Source: Roseomonas nitratireducens (GTDB lineage: Bacteria > Pseudomonadota > Alphaproteobacteria > Acetobacterales > Acetobacteraceae). Taken from it: a DNA stretch of 56,596 nt. The position numbers and the translations under genes are program-made. Shown here piece after piece: positions 16,324 to 25,882 of the stretch. The DNA lies in assembly GCF_017813355.1 (NCBI RefSeq), contig NZ_JAGIYZ010000026.1, positions 1 to 56,596 on the forward strand, given 5' to 3'. The notes under the pieces were generated by a model. That model searched no databases, was not told where the DNA came from, and worked only from the letters and a program-made list of their open reading frames with translations. Every line of letters begins with the position of its first letter. Within the stretch, counting starts at the first letter, position 1.

Positions 16324-18395
16324 GCGGGGTCGTCCTGCATCTCGGCGGAGAGCGATCCATCGGGCAGCATCGTGATCCGCGCGCCGGGGCCGACGATGAA
16401 GGTGCTCTCGTTCTCCTCGAACACGGCGGGGCCGTCGCAGGCGAAGCCGGGCGCGAGCGCGTAGCGGTCATAGACCGCGGTCTCCATCGTGCCGCCCGCA
16501 TCGGGGAAGTGGACGGCGCGCATTCCTTTCAGCGCGGCCCCGGCGGGATGCGCCGGCAGGCGGAGCAGGCCCTCCGCGCCCGGCACCGGGGCGGTCAGCG
16601 CGAGCCGCAGCGCGACGAACTGCGCCGCGGCCCCCGGCGGCGTGCGGGCGAACAGGGCGCGATAGGCGGCTTCGAAGGCCTCCCGCACCGATGCTTCGTC
16701 CAGCGTGCCGGGCAGGGCGACGGTGATCTCGCTGCCCTGGCCGATGTAGCGCATGTCCGCCAGCCGCGTGACGACGCGGCGGTCGAGGTCCGCGCCCGTG
16801 CCGTCCACCAGCGCCAGCGCCTCCTGCTCCAGCCGCGCGAACAGCGCCTCGATCCCGGCCCAGTCCGCCGTGGCCAGCGGCACGTTCAGCGAGGCGACGC
16901 GATCGACGCGCGCGGGGGCCATCAGCATGCCGATGGTGCTGCCCGCGCCGGCGCCGGGCGGGCAGACGACGCGCCGCACGCCGAGCTTGCGCGCGACGTT
17001 CCAGGCATGCACGGGCGCCGCGCCGCCGGTCGCCATCAGCGCGTATTCGCGCGGGATGCGGCCCCGTTCCGCGATGGCGACGCGCGCAGCGCCCGCCATG
17101 TTCTCGTTCACCACGTCATGGATGCCGAAGGCGGCGCGATCCGCGCCGATGCCGAGGTCCGTCGCCAGCGCGCCGAGCGCGCGCCGCGCCGCGTCCATGT
17201 CGATGCGCATCGCCCCGCCGAGGAAGAAATCGGCGTTGAGGTAGCCCAGCGCGAGGTCCGCATCGGTCACCGTGGGCTGCGTGCCGCCGCGCGCGTAGCA
17301 GGCGGGGCCGGGCTGCGCGCCGGCGCTCTCGGGCCCCACATGCAGCGTGCCGAGCTCCGAGCGCCGCGCGATGGACCCGCCGCCGGCGCCGATCTCGATC
17401 AGCTCGACGGTCGCGATCTGCACCGGCAGGCCCGATCCGCGCAGGAAGCGCTTTTCCCGCGCCGCCTCGAAGCCCCAGGCGACCAGCGGCTGCCCGTCAT
17501 CGACCAGGGCGAGCTTCGCCGTGGTGCCGCCCATGTCGAAGGCGAGCACGCGGTCGAGCCCCGCATGGCGGCCGAACCAGGCGCCCGCCAGCGCGCCCGC
17601 GGCGGGCCCGGATTCCAGCAGCTGGACCGGCGCGCGCTTGGCCTCGGCCACATGCGTCAGGCCGCCATTGGACAGCATCAGGAACAGCCCGCCCGGGATG
17701 CCGGCCGCCTTCAGGTCCTGCTCGAGCCGATCGAGGTAGGTCTCCGCGATCGGGCGGACATAGGCGTTGCAGACGGTGGTGCTGGCGCGCGGGTATTCGC
17801 GGATCTCGGGCGCGATGTCGCAGGAGAGGGAGAGCGACAGCGCGGGGAAGCGCCGCGCGATGGCCTCGGCCGCCGCGCGTTCATGCGCGTCGTTGGCGTA
17901 GGCGTGCAGGAAGACGATGGCGAGGCTCTCGACGCCGTCGGCGACGAGCGCCTCCGCCTCCCTCAGCACGTCGTCGATGTCGAGCGGCACCTCGACGCTG
18001 CCATCGGGGGCGAGCCTTTCGCGCGCCTCCCGCCGCCAGGGGCGGGGCACGATGGGCTTCGGCATCTCGATGAACAGGTCGTAGAGCTCGTATTTCCGCT
18101 CCCGCCCGATCTCGAGCACGTCGCGGAAGCCGGCGGTCGTCAGCAGGCCGGTGCGCGCGCCCTTGCGCTCGATCAGCGCATTGGTGAAGAGCGTCGTCGC
18201 ATGCACCACGCGGCCGATCTCGCCGGGCGCGATGCCGTGGGTTTCCAGCAGCCGCCGCGTGCCGGCCAGCACGCCGCGCGCCGGATCGTCGGGCGTCGTG
18301 CTTTCCTTCCAGATGAAGGCGCGGCCGGTGGTGGGGTCGAAGGCGACAAGGTCGGTGAAGGTGCCGCCGATGTCGATGCCGAGCGAAAGCGTCAT
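16320..18395 (-). CDS. hyuA: Hydantoinase A/oxoprolinase-family ATPase subunit (first pair)
   Basis: A 691-residue HyuA subunit with the actin-like ATPase fold: phosphate-1 motif GIDIGGTFTDLV at the N-terminus, VVHATTLFTNALIERKG, a second nucleotide motif VLAFDMGGTTAKLALV, the LHVGPESAGAQPGPACYARGG-type segment, and ATGGAAPVHAW. It would phosphorylate or activate the lactam/amide substrate for the HyuB half. I chose the ATG at 18395, which starts just before the first ATPase motif and overlaps the upstream gene by 4 bases (ATGA). Operon: TctC-type binding protein, HyuA, HyuB. Confidence 0.9.
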   Translation of the reverse strand: MTLSLGIDIGGTFTDLVAFDPTTGRAFIWKESTTPDDPARGVLAGTRRLLETHGIAPGEIGRVVHATTLFTNALIERKGARTGLLTTAGFRDVLEIGRERKYELYDLFIEMPKPIVPRPWRREARERLAPDGSVEVPLDIDDVLREAEALVADGVESLAIVFLHAYANDAHERAAAEAIARRFPALSLSLSCDIAPEIREYPRASTTVCNAYVRPIAETYLDRLEQDLKAAGIPGGLFLMLSNGGLTHVAEAKRAPVQLLESGPAAGALAGAWFGRHAGLDRVLAFDMGGTTAKLALVDDGQPLVAWGFEAAREKRFLRGSGLPVQIATVELIEIGAGGGSIARRSELGTLHVGPESAGAQPGPACYARGGTQPTVTDADLALGYLNADFFLGGAMRIDMDAARRALGALATDLGIGADRAAFGIHDVVNENMAGAARVAIAERGRIPREYALMATGGAAPVHAWNVARKLGVRRVVCPPGAGAGSTIGMLMAPARVDRVASLNVPLATADWAGIEALFARLEQEALALVDGTGADLDRRVVTRLADMRYIGQGSEITVALPGTLDEASVREAFEAAYRALFARTPPGAAAQFVALRLALTAPVPGAEGLLRLPAHPAGAALKGMRAVHFPDAGGTMETAVYDRYALAPGFACDGPAVFEENESTFIVGPGARITMLPDGSLSAEMQDDPA

Positions 18396-19369
18396 CCGTC
18401 TGCCCTGATATTCGCCGCGCGCGCGACCGCGCCCCAGCGTTCGCGGTCCGCGCGGATCCGCGCGGCGAAGGCGGGCCCGATCTCGGGCAGCGGGTCGAGC
18501 CCGCGCGCCGCCAGCACGGGCAGCGTCTGCGGGTCCGTCATCGCCTCGGTGAACAGCCGCGCTGTCGCCTCGGCGATCGGCGCGGGCAGCGCGGCGGGGC
18601 CGAACAGGCCGAACCAGTTGTTGATCTCGAGCGCCGGGTAGTCGCGCGTCAGCAGCGGCAATTCCGGCACCATGGCCGAGGGGCGCGTGGCGGCGAGCCC
18701 GAGGCCCTTGACCTGCCGGTCGCGGATCATCGTCGCGAACTCCGCGACATTCCCGAAGAAGATGTCGACCCGCCCGGCCATCAGGTCCATCCCCGCCGGC
18801 GCGCCGCCGCGATAGGAGACATGGACCATCTGCAGCCCGGCTTCGCGCGCGAGGTATTCGGCGGCGAGTTGGTTGGTCGATCCGTTGCCGGTGGAGGCGT
18901 AGGTCACGCGCCCGGGCCTCTCCTTCGCCCAGGCGACGAATTCCGCGAGCGTCGAGAAGGGCGCGTCCGGCCGCGCGATCAGCGCCATCGGCGTGCCGGC
19001 CAGGTTGCACACCGGCAGCAATTCGCGGTCGAGGTCGAGCGGGATGGTGGAGCCCGGCACCGCGGGCGCGACGCTCATGTTCCCCATGATGCCGATGCCG
19101 ACGGTGAGCCCGTCCGGCGCGGCGCGCGCCGTGCCCTGCAGCGCGATGAAGCCGAGCGCGCCGGAGCGCGTTTCGACCACCACCTGCCGGCCGGTGCGGC
19201 GCGCGATCGCCTCCTGCGCGATGCGCGCGACGATGTCGACTGCACCGCCCGGCGCGAAGCCGGACAGCACGCGGATCGGCGGCGCCGTTCCCTGCGCCCG
19301 CGCGCCGCTCGCCATGAGCGCGGCGGCCCCGCCGAGAAGCCCGCGTCGCGATGCCTGGATGCGCGCCAT
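18392..19369 (-). CDS. TctC/Bug-type periplasmic substrate-binding protein
   Basis: A 325-residue binding protein of the tripartite tricarboxylate transporter (Bug) family. A Tat-like signal (ASRRGLLGGAAALMAS, cleavage near GARAQG) is followed by the family pattern: SGFAPGGAVDIVAR near the N-terminus, YASTGNGSTNQLAAEYL, VSYRGGAPAGMDLMAGRVD and a C-terminal PEIGPAFAARIRADRERW. Such proteins bind small carboxylates or amides. No TctA or TctB membrane genes lie nearby, so the transporter must be encoded elsewhere or the protein acts as an orphan receptor. I prefer the ATG at 19369, close to the signal peptide; 19393 and 19402 are alternatives. First gene of the HyuA-HyuB operon. Confidence 0.88.
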   Translation of the reverse strand: MARIQASRRGLLGGAAALMASGARAQGTAPPIRVLSGFAPGGAVDIVARIAQEAIARRTGRQVVVETRSGALGFIALQGTARAAPDGLTVGIGIMGNMSVAPAVPGSTIPLDLDRELLPVCNLAGTPMALIARPDAPFSTLAEFVAWAKERPGRVTYASTGNGSTNQLAAEYLAREAGLQMVHVSYRGGAPAGMDLMAGRVDIFFGNVAEFATMIRDRQVKGLGLAATRPSAMVPELPLLTRDYPALEINNWFGLFGPAALPAPIAEATARLFTEAMTDPQTLPVLAARGLDPLPEIGPAFAARIRADRERWGAVARAANIRADG

Positions 19370-19453
19370 GATCCGCCCCTGTCGCTGCGTCATGTCGATC
19401 ATGCGTCCGTCCCCGGATGGTGGGAAGGGCAGGGGGCGCGCTAGACTGGTAGC
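19370..19453. promoter_or_regulatory. Divergent promoter region between the TctC-HyuAB and DapA-like operons
   Basis: 84 bases separate the two divergent starts, so both promoters must lie here or overlap the gene ends. I see no convincing -35/-10 pair and no clear operator palindrome. Confidence 0.35.
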
Positions 19454-20356
19454 ATGAGCGGTTTCCACGGCGTCTTCCCCTATCTCGTCTCCCCCATCGC
19501 GCCGGATGGCGCGGTGCTGGAGGGCGAGCTCCGCCGCCTGGTGGAGCATCTCATCGCGGCCGGCGTGCATGGGCTGACGCCGCTCGGCAGCACGGGGGAA
19601 TTCGCCTACCTCGACGCGGCGCAGCGGCGGCGCATCGTCGAGATCGTGGTCGACCAGGCGCGCGGCCGCGTGCCCGTGGTGGCCGGCGTCGCGGCGACCA
19701 CGACGGCCGACGCGGTGCGGCAAGCGCGCGACTACGCGGCGATCGGCGCGGATGGGATCCTCGCCATCCTCGAAGCCTATTTCCCGGTGAGCGATGCCGG
19801 CATCGTCGCCTACTTCACCGCGGTGGCGGATGCGACCGACCTGCCGACGGTGCTCTACACCAACCCGAACTTCCAGCGATCCGACCTCTCGCTGCCGGCG
19901 ATCGAGCAATTGTCGCACCACCCCCGCATCGGGCTGATCAAGGACGCCTCCACCAATACGGGGCGGCTGCTGTCGATCATCAATCGATGCGCCGGGCGGA
20001 TGGAGGTGTTTGCCGCCTCCGCCCACATCCCGGCCGCGGTGATGCTCATCGGGGGCAAGGGCTGGATGGCGGGGCCCGCCTGCGCGATCCCGCGCGAGAG
20101 CGTCCGCCTGTTCGAGTTGTGCCGCGCCGGCCGTTGGGATGCGGCGATGGCCTTGCAGAAGGCGTTGTGGCGGGTGAACGAATTGTTCGCCGCGCATTCG
20201 CTGGCCGCCTGCATCAAGGGCGCGCTGCAGATCCAGGGTTTCGCGGTGGGCGACCCGATCCCGCCCCAGGCGCCGCTCTCGGCCGAGGGACGCGCGGCGG
20301 TTGAGCGCGCGCTCGGCCTCGCCGCGCAGGCGCTGGCGGAGGCGCCGGCGGCGTGA
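19454..20356 (+). CDS. Dihydrodipicolinate synthase (DapA)-family aldolase/lyase
   Basis: A 300-residue class I aldolase-type TIM barrel. The Schiff-base lysine is Lys163 (GLIKDAST), the catalytic tyrosine Tyr135 (VLYTNPN) and the pyruvate-binding GSTGEF loop sits at 45-50. GST rather than GTT and the YTNP motif suggest it is not the housekeeping DapA of lysine biosynthesis but a catabolic relative such as a sugar-acid or N-acetylneuraminate-type lyase. It is divergent from the TctC-HyuAB operon and overlaps the exporter gene by 4 bases, so it may process a product of that pathway. Substrate unknown. Confidence 0.87.
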   Translation: MSGFHGVFPYLVSPIAPDGAVLEGELRRLVEHLIAAGVHGLTPLGSTGEFAYLDAAQRRRIVEIVVDQARGRVPVVAGVAATTTADAVRQARDYAAIGADGILAILEAYFPVSDAGIVAYFTAVADATDLPTVLYTNPNFQRSDLSLPAIEQLSHHPRIGLIKDASTNTGRLLSIINRCAGRMEVFAASAHIPAAVMLIGGKGWMAGPACAIPRESVRLFELCRAGRWDAAMALQKALWRVNELFAAHSLAACIKGALQIQGFAVGDPIPPQAPLSAEGRAAVERALGLAAQALAEAPAA

Positions 20357-21528
20357 GCGCGCCCAGCCACCGGACGCTTGCGCTGATCCTCGGCGCGCTG
20401 GCGGGGATGGGGCCCTTCTCCGTCGACATGTACCTGCCGGCCTTCCCGGCGCTGGCGCAGTCGCTCGAGACCACGCCGGGCGCGGTGCAGGGGACGCTCG
20501 CGGTCTATTTCCTCGGCATGGCGGTGGGGCAGGTCTTCTACGGGCCGGTCGCGGACCGCTTCGGGCGGCGCGCGCCGTTGTTCGCGGGGCTCGGCCTGTT
20601 CGCGCTGGCCTCGGCGGTCTGCGCGGCGGCGCCGGATATCGGATCGCTGACGCTCGCGCGGCTGGCGCAGGCGCTGGGCGGCTGCTCGGGCATGGTCATC
20701 GCGCGCGCCGTGGTGCGGGACGTGACGGATGAACGCGGCGCGGTGCGACTGATGGCGTCCCTGATGCTGGTGATGAGCATCGCGCCGATCGTGGCCCCCC
20801 TGGTCGGCGGCGCGATGCTGCCGGTGTTCGGCTGGCGCGGGATCTTCGTCGTGCTGGCGCTGTACGGCGCGGCGATGATGCTGCTGATCGCGCTGTACCT
20901 GCCGGAGACGCTGCCGCCCGAACGCCGGCGCCGGGACGGCCTGGTCGCGACGCTGGGCATCTGGTGGGGCCTGCTTCGGGATGCGCGCTTTATGGGCCAT
21001 GCGCTGGCCGGCGGCTTCATCATCGGCGGCATGTTCGCCTACATCATCGGCTCGCCCTTCGTGTTCATGGAACTGCACGGCGTGCAGCCCGGGCATTACG
21101 GCTTCTATTTCGGGGCGAATGCCGTCGGCATCATGGTGGTGGGGCAGGTGGCGTCGCGGCTCGCGCAGAAGGTCGCGCCGGCGCGGCTGCTGCCGGTGGT
21201 GCTCGCCGTCGCCGCCGTCGCCGGGCTCGCGCTGTTGCTGGTGACGGCGACCGGTGCCTTCGGGTTCCGCGGCATCGTCGTCGCGCTGTTCGGCTATGTG
21301 GCGATGATCGGGGCGGTGATGCCGCTGACGGTCGCCCTCGGCATGGGGCCGCATGGCAGGATCGCGGGCAATGCCTCGGCGCTGATGGGCACGCTGCAAT
21401 TCGGCATCGGCGCTGCGGTCGGCGCGGTGCTGGGCCTGGCGCAGGACGGCACGGCGCTGCCGATGGCGGCGGTGATCGCGGCCTGCGGCGTGGCGGGGTG
21501 GGCGGCGCGCGCGACCCTCGCCCGATGA
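20353..21528 (+). CDS. Bcr/CflA-family MFS exporter
   Basis: A 391-residue, 12-helix major-facilitator protein. The [11 protein letters not shown] motif in the first loop, the [11 protein letters not shown] loop 2-3 signature and the [21 protein letters not shown] motif place it in the Bcr/CflA drug-resistance branch (bicyclomycin, sulfonamide, or small metabolites such as cysteine). The GTG start overlaps the DapA-like stop (GTGA), and its own stop overlaps the acetyltransferase ATG, so the three genes are translationally coupled. The exported compound is not deducible. Confidence 0.88.
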   Translation: MSAPSHRTLALILGALAGMGPFSVDMYLPAFPALAQSLETTPGAVQGTLAVYFLGMAVGQVFYGPVADRFGRRAPLFAGLGLFALASAVCAAAPDIGSLTLARLAQALGGCSGMVIARAVVRDVTDERGAVRLMASLMLVMSIAPIVAPLVGGAMLPVFGWRGIFVVLALYGAAMMLLIALYLPETLPPERRRRDGLVATLGIWWGLLRDARFMGHALAGGFIIGGMFAYIIGSPFVFMELHGVQPGHYGFYFGANAVGIMVVGQVASRLAQKVAPARLLPVVLAVAAVAGLALLLVTATGAFGFRGIVVALFGYVAMIGAVMPLTVALGMGPHGRIAGNASALMGTLQFGIGAAVGAVLGLAQDGTALPMAAVIAACGVAGWAARATLAR

Positions 21529-22088
21529 GTGCGACGCGGCTGATCCGTCCGGCGCTGGAGGCGCTGGGCGGCTATGCCGACGCGCTGGATGCCGGGTGGT
21601 CGCCCTTCAATGTCGGCGGCGAGGCGGTTGTCCGCGCGCATCTCGCTGCGATCGCGCGCGACGCGGAATCGTTCTTGGCCAGCCTTGAGGACCCCGAGGC
21701 GCTGGCCGGCCCGATCACCCTGCCCGATGGCACGACGGTGCCGCGCCTGCCGAGCGTCACGCGCTGGATCTGGGATGGCGAGTTCTGCGGCGCGATCCAC
21801 CTGCGCTGGCAGCCCGGCACCTCCGCCCTGCCGCCGCATGTGCTGGGCCATGTCGGCTATGCCGTGGTGCCGTGGAAGCGCGGGCAGGGGCATGCGACGC
21901 GCGCGCTGGCGCTGCTGCTGCCGGAGGCGCGGTCGGTCGGCCTCGCGCATCTCGACCTGACGACAGATCCGGGGAACATCGCCTCCCGGAAGGTCATCAC
22001 CGCCAATGGCGGCATGGCCCTGGGACACTTCCGCAAGGACGCCGCCTATGGCGGCGACGACGCCCTGCTCTACCGGATCGCGCTATAG
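21525..22088 (+). CDS. GNAT-family N-acetyltransferase
   Basis: A 187-residue GNAT protein. The acetyl-CoA-binding motif A is visible as YAVVPWKRGQGHATRALALL (about 113-132), followed by a TTDPGNIASRKVITANGG motif typical of RimJ/RimL-like and small-molecule acetyltransferases. It starts at the ATG overlapping the exporter stop (ATGA). Its neighbours suggest it acetylates a small metabolite or toxic compound, but the substrate is unknown. Transcription probably ends at the paired hairpins just downstream. Confidence 0.85.
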   Translation: MSATRLIRPALEALGGYADALDAGWSPFNVGGEAVVRAHLAAIARDAESFLASLEDPEALAGPITLPDGTTVPRLPSVTRWIWDGEFCGAIHLRWQPGTSALPPHVLGHVGYAVVPWKRGQGHATRALALLLPEARSVGLAHLDLTTDPGNIASRKVITANGGMALGHFRKDAAYGGDDALLYRIAL

Positions 22089-22098
22089 GTGATGGTTT

Positions 22099-22120
22099 CC
22101 AAAGGCCTCTCGGCCTTTGG
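22099..22120. terminator. Hairpin 1 of a paired terminator region
   Basis: CCAAAGGCC and GGCCTTTGG form a perfect 9-bp stem with a 4-base loop, 10 bases after the acetyltransferase stop. It lies between convergent genes and can form on both strands. There is no strong U-tract. Confidence 0.55.
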
Positions 22121-22130
22121 TGGGGTGGTC

Positions 22131-22151
22131 CGGAGGGGCGACGCCCCTCCG
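22131..22151. terminator. Hairpin 2 of a paired terminator region
   Basis: CGGAGGGGC and GCCCCTCCG form a 9-bp stem around GAC. On the plus strand it is followed by TCTTT. It abuts the stop codon of the convergent ThDP enzyme, so it may terminate both transcripts. Confidence 0.55.
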
Positions 22152-22154
22152 TCT

Positions 22155-23831
22155 TTACTGCCGCGCCCGCTCCGCATGCTTGCCCATGGTCGCATAGGGC
22201 GCATAGGGCGGCACTGCCCCGATCGCGCGCATGTCGACCTCCACCAGCGCTGGCCCCTTCACGGCGAATGCCTGGGACAGCACCGCGCCCACGCTTTCGG
22301 CGCTGCTGACCTTGAAGAAGGGCAGCCCCGCGAGGGCGGCGAGCCCGCCGAGGTCCGGCGTCAGCAGATCGTGCCCGAACTGCCGCCCATCGGCGACCGC
22401 GTCCTGGATGTGGCGGATCACGCCGTAGCCGCCGTCGTTCATCACCATGGTGACGAGGTCGGGCCTTTCCTGCGCCACGGTCCAGAGCTCGCACATGCCG
22501 AGCGAGAAGCCGCCATCGCCGCACATGGCGATGGTCTTGCGCCCGTCCGCCGCGATGGCCGCGCCGATGCCGAGTGCGAGTCCCGGCCCGATCGCCGCGC
22601 CCACGGGATGCACGGCGGTGAGCGGGTCGTAGATCGGGAAGATGCGGTTGCCCCAGGTGGAGTTGGATATGGTGATGTCGCGCACCCAGACGCCGTCGCG
22701 CGGCAGGGCGGCGCGGATCGCGTCCGGGAAGCCGGCATAGGGCCCGAGCGTCGCGAGGTATTCGTCCCGCGCCCGCGCATGCATGGCGGCAAAATCCTCG
22801 GCGAAGCCGTGGTCGAGCGCGGTTCCGCCCGACAGGCGCTCCGCGATCCCCTCCATCGCCAGCGCCGCGTCGCCATGGACGAACAGCGTGTTCGGATAGG
22901 TGCGGCCATTCGCCGTGGCGTCGCAATCCACGTGGATCAGCGTCTTGGGCAGCTTGAGCGAGAAATCGCCCGTCTCGTGCCCGCGCAGGCGCGAGCCCAC
23001 GACGAGCATGGCGTCCACGCTCTCATAGAAGGACTGCACGCGCGGGGAGCCGTTGCCGTGCAGCCCGCCGAGCGTCATCGGATGGTCCTCGGGGACGATG
23101 CCGCGCCCGTTCCAGGAGGAGACGGCGCCGAAGCCGAGGCCCATCAGCCGCATCGCCGCCGCGCGCGCCTGCTTGGCGCCATTGCCGAGCCAGAGCATGG
23201 GCCGCTTCGCCGCGGCGAGGATTTCCGCCGCGGCGTCGAGCTCGGACGGGTTCGGCGGCAGCGGCGCGGCGATGGGCAGCGCGAGCGCATCGAGCCCCGC
23301 CGGCCGCGCGATCGGTGCGCGCTGCAGGTCGATCGGGATCTCGACCGAGACCGGCCCGCGCGGCGCGGACAGCGCCTCGGCCGCCGCGCGCACCAGCACG
23401 CCGAAGGCCTCGTTCGCGCTGCGCACGCGATAGGCCGCCTTGCAGGCGGCGGCGAGCATCGCCGTTTGGCCCGGCACGTCGTGCACCGTGCCGGCATCGC
23501 GGTCGATGTGCTTCGTCGCCGTCTGGCCGGTGATGTGCAGCACGGGGGACCCCGCGAAGCGCGCCTCGACCAGGCCGGGGATCGCGTTCGCCATGCCGGG
23601 GCCGGTGCTGGTGAACAGCACGCCGAGATGGCCCGAGACGCGGGCATAGGCATCGGCCATGTGCGCCCCGCCCATCTCGCCCCGCGCCATGACGTAGCGC
23701 AGCGCGTTGCGCTGCCCGATCGCGTCCAGCATCGGGATGTTGTGCACCGAGACGATGCCGAAGACGGTGGAGACGCCGATGCGCGGCAGGATGTCCGCGA
23801 CGAGATCGGCGACCGTGTACTGGCGTTCCAT
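22155..23831 (-). CDS. Thiamine-diphosphate enzyme, acetolactate-synthase/benzoylformate-decarboxylase-like
   Basis: A 558-residue member of the ThDP-dependent decarboxylase/ligase superfamily. Glu52 (ARGEMGGAHMADAYAR) is the glutamate that activates ThDP; the C-terminal ThDP/Mg motif runs GDGG (438-441) to NDGGYG (465-470). Middle FAD/ADP domain motifs (NGRGIVPEDHP) are also present. Length fits AHAS large subunits and glyoxylate carboligases, but no small regulatory subunit is adjacent and the sequence lacks features that would fix the substrate. The ATG at 23831 is 77 bases downstream of the EF-G-like gene. Probably a 2-oxo-acid decarboxylase or ligase of catabolism. Confidence 0.85.
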   Translation of the reverse strand: MERQYTVADLVADILPRIGVSTVFGIVSVHNIPMLDAIGQRNALRYVMARGEMGGAHMADAYARVSGHLGVLFTSTGPGMANAIPGLVEARFAGSPVLHITGQTATKHIDRDAGTVHDVPGQTAMLAAACKAAYRVRSANEAFGVLVRAAAEALSAPRGPVSVEIPIDLQRAPIARPAGLDALALPIAAPLPPNPSELDAAAEILAAAKRPMLWLGNGAKQARAAAMRLMGLGFGAVSSWNGRGIVPEDHPMTLGGLHGNGSPRVQSFYESVDAMLVVGSRLRGHETGDFSLKLPKTLIHVDCDATANGRTYPNTLFVHGDAALAMEGIAERLSGGTALDHGFAEDFAAMHARARDEYLATLGPYAGFPDAIRAALPRDGVWVRDITISNSTWGNRIFPIYDPLTAVHPVGAAIGPGLALGIGAAIAADGRKTIAMCGDGGFSLGMCELWTVAQERPDLVTMVMNDGGYGVIRHIQDAVADGRQFGHDLLTPDLGGLAALAGLPFFKVSSAESVGAVLSQAFAVKGPALVEVDMRAIGAVPPYAPYATMGKHAERARQ

Positions 23832-23871
23832 GCGCGACGTTCCCCCGAGAATGCCGGGGAGTGTGCCACGC

Positions 23872-23898
23872 CGGCGGGGGCTGCAAAGGCCCCCGCCG
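23872..23898 (-). terminator. Hairpin between EF-G-like and ThDP enzyme genes
   Basis: CGGCGGGGGC and GCCCCCGCCG form a 10-bp stem around a 7-base loop, a few bases after the EF-G-like stop. It could separate the two same-strand genes. No T-run follows on the minus strand. Confidence 0.45.
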
Positions 23899-23908
23899 CG
23901 CATGGCGC

Positions 23909-25882
23909 CTATCTGGCCCGCGTCTCGGCCAGGTGGTCGAAGCGGCGGGTGTAGGTGCCCAGGCCCATGGTCTGGGACCGCAGCTCGATGATCAGGTCGT
24001 GCAACTCGGATTCCGGCACCAGCGCCTGCACCTCGTCCCAGCCGGGCCAGTCGGGCTTCTCGGCATAGCCGAGGATCTGCCCGCGTCGCCCGGTCAGCAG
24101 GCGTTGCGCCGCGGCGGTGCCGTCCTGCGGCACCAGCACCGTCACCTGGTCGACCGGTTCCAGCACCACCGGCTCGGCCTTCGACAGCGCCTCCTGCATC
24201 GCCATGCGCGTCGCGGTGGCGAAGGCCATGTCGGAGGAATCGACGCTGTGGAAGGCGCCGTCGAGCAGCGTGACCTGGACATCGACCACGGGGTTGCCGA
24301 GCGGGCCGCGGCGCGCCGCTTCCTCCGCCGCCTCGCCCACCGCGGGGATGAACTTGCGCGGGATGGCGCCGCCGACGATGCGGTCCTCGAAGACGAAGCC
24401 GTCCCCGCGCGTGCGCGGCGCGACTTCCAGCGTCACGTCGGCGAACTGGCCGTGCCCGCCGGTCTGGCGGCGATGGCGGGCGTGGTGGCGCGCCGGGTGG
24501 CGGATGGTCTCCTTGAAGGCGATGCGCGGCCGGCTGGTCGCCACGCGCACGCCATGCGCTTCGGCCAGCCGCGCGACGGCATGGCCCAGATGCAGGTCGC
24601 CCTGGCCCGCGAGCAGGATCTGCCCCGCTTCCGCATCGTGGATGACCGAGATCGAGGGGTCTTCCTCCGCCAGCCGCGCCAGCGCGCCCGACAGGCGCAC
24701 ATCGTCCTTGCGGTCCTCGGTCGCGATCGCAAGCGCGAAGACGGGCTGCGGCGCGGCCGGGAAGGGCAGGGTGGGCGCGCTGCCGGAAGGGGAGAGAACA
24801 TCCCCCGTCGCGGCCGATTCGAGCCGGCCCAGGGCGACGACCTCGCCCATCCCGGCTTCCGGCACCTTCGCGGCCTCGCCACCCATGTATCGGGTGATGC
24901 CGCCGATGCGGCCGCCGCCCAGCGTCGCGCCATCCTTCACCGCGCCGCGCCAGATCCTGGCGAAGGAGAGCTTTCCGCCATGCCCGGCATGGAGGGTGCG
25001 GAAGACCTGCGCCAGCGCCTCGCCCTCCTGCGCGATGCCGCGCCGCGCGGCGGTCACCTCCGGCCCCGGCACGTCGTGGCGCAGCGCCTTCCACAGGCGC
25101 AGCACGCCGTGGCGGCGCTCCGCGGCGCCGATCAGCACCGGGTCGAGCGCGCCGGCCACGACATCCGCGTGCATGGGGCGATAGAGGTCGTCGGGTGTCG
25201 GGACGGTGTCCTCGACCACCATTTCCAGCAACGAATCGTCGTGGTCGGCCAGCGCCTCGGCCAGCGCGGCGCGGGCCTCGGCCTCCCGCGCCATCATCTG
25301 TTCGGGGATGCGGATGAGGTCGGAGGGGGCGCCGCGGCGCCAGCGATAGGCGCGCTCGCTGACCAAGTCGACATAGCCGGTGACCTCCCCGCCCTCCCGG
25401 ATCGGCACCTGGCGGAGGACGAGCGGCCGGCGGGAATGGGCCTGGAGCGCGGCGAGGGTGTCCCGCACATGCGTCTCGCCCAGCGTGTCGGCCTTGTTGA
25501 CGAAGACCATGGCGGGCAGGCCGGCGGCTTCCAGCGCGTGGAAGGCGGGGGCGAGGGTGGCGGCGCGGCCGGGGTCGGGCTCGCAGACGATCAGCGCGAG
25601 GTCGGCCACGGCGAGCGCGGCCGCCTGCTCCTGCGCGAATTCGACCGAGCCCGGGCAGTCGAGCAGCGCCCAGGCATCCCCCATGAAGGTGCAATGGCCC
25701 AGCCGGGCTTCGGTCCCCATGGCGCGCTGCCGGGCGTCGCCGTTGCGGCGCCCGGGGGGGCTGCCGGCGGCGGCAAGCAGGGCCTCGAACAGGGTGGATT
25801 TGCCGCTGCCCTGGGGACCGATCAGGACGACGGCGCGGGGCCGTCTCGACGGGCTACGGGCCTCATTCGGACCGGAATTCAT
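23909..25882 (-). CDS. EF-G-like translation-factor GTPase paralog with altered switch motifs
   Basis: A 657-residue protein with the domain order of elongation factor G (G domain, domains II to V). P-loop GPQGSGKST (22-30) and NKAD (129-132) are intact. The G3 motif reads DCPGS (75-79), so the catalytic histidine of DTPGH is replaced by serine, and the usual RGITI switch I segment is not recognisable near residues 51-65. Domain II is followed by the QGDLHLGHAVARL and GGHGQFADV segments seen in EF-G-type proteins. The ATG at 25882 has GGAGGGAGG upstream. Length is shorter than canonical EF-G (about 690-700). It belongs to the poorly understood EF-G-like group; whether it acts on the ribosome is unknown. 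Confidence 0.85.
   Translation of the reverse strand: MNSGPNEARSPSRRPRAVVLIGPQGSGKSTLFEALLAAAGSPPGRRNGDARQRAMGTEARLGHCTFMGDAWALLDCPGSVEFAQEQAAALAVADLALIVCEPDPGRAATLAPAFHALEAAGLPAMVFVNKADTLGETHVRDTLAALQAHSRRPLVLRQVPIREGGEVTGYVDLVSERAYRWRRGAPSDLIRIPEQMMAREAEARAALAEALADHDDSLLEMVVEDTVPTPDDLYRPMHADVVAGALDPVLIGAAERRHGVLRLWKALRHDVPGPEVTAARRGIAQEGEALAQVFRTLHAGHGGKLSFARIWRGAVKDGATLGGGRIGGITRYMGGEAAKVPEAGMGEVVALGRLESAATGDVLSPSGSAPTLPFPAAPQPVFALAIATEDRKDDVRLSGALARLAEEDPSISVIHDAEAGQILLAGQGDLHLGHAVARLAEAHGVRVATSRPRIAFKETIRHPARHHARHRRQTGGHGQFADVTLEVAPRTRGDGFVFEDRIVGGAIPRKFIPAVGEAAEEAARRGPLGNPVVDVQVTLLDGAFHSVDSSDMAFATATRMAMQEALSKAEPVVLEPVDQVTVLVPQDGTAAAQRLLTGRRGQILGYAEKPDWPGWDEVQALVPESELHDLIIELRSQTMGLGTYTRRFDHLAETRAR

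Noticed and set aside
22155..25694. A 1179-codon frame extending the ThDP enzyme upstream
   Set aside because: The extension is antisense-like, Arg-rich sequence out of frame with the EF-G-like gene on the same strand. The ThDP enzyme starts naturally at 23831.
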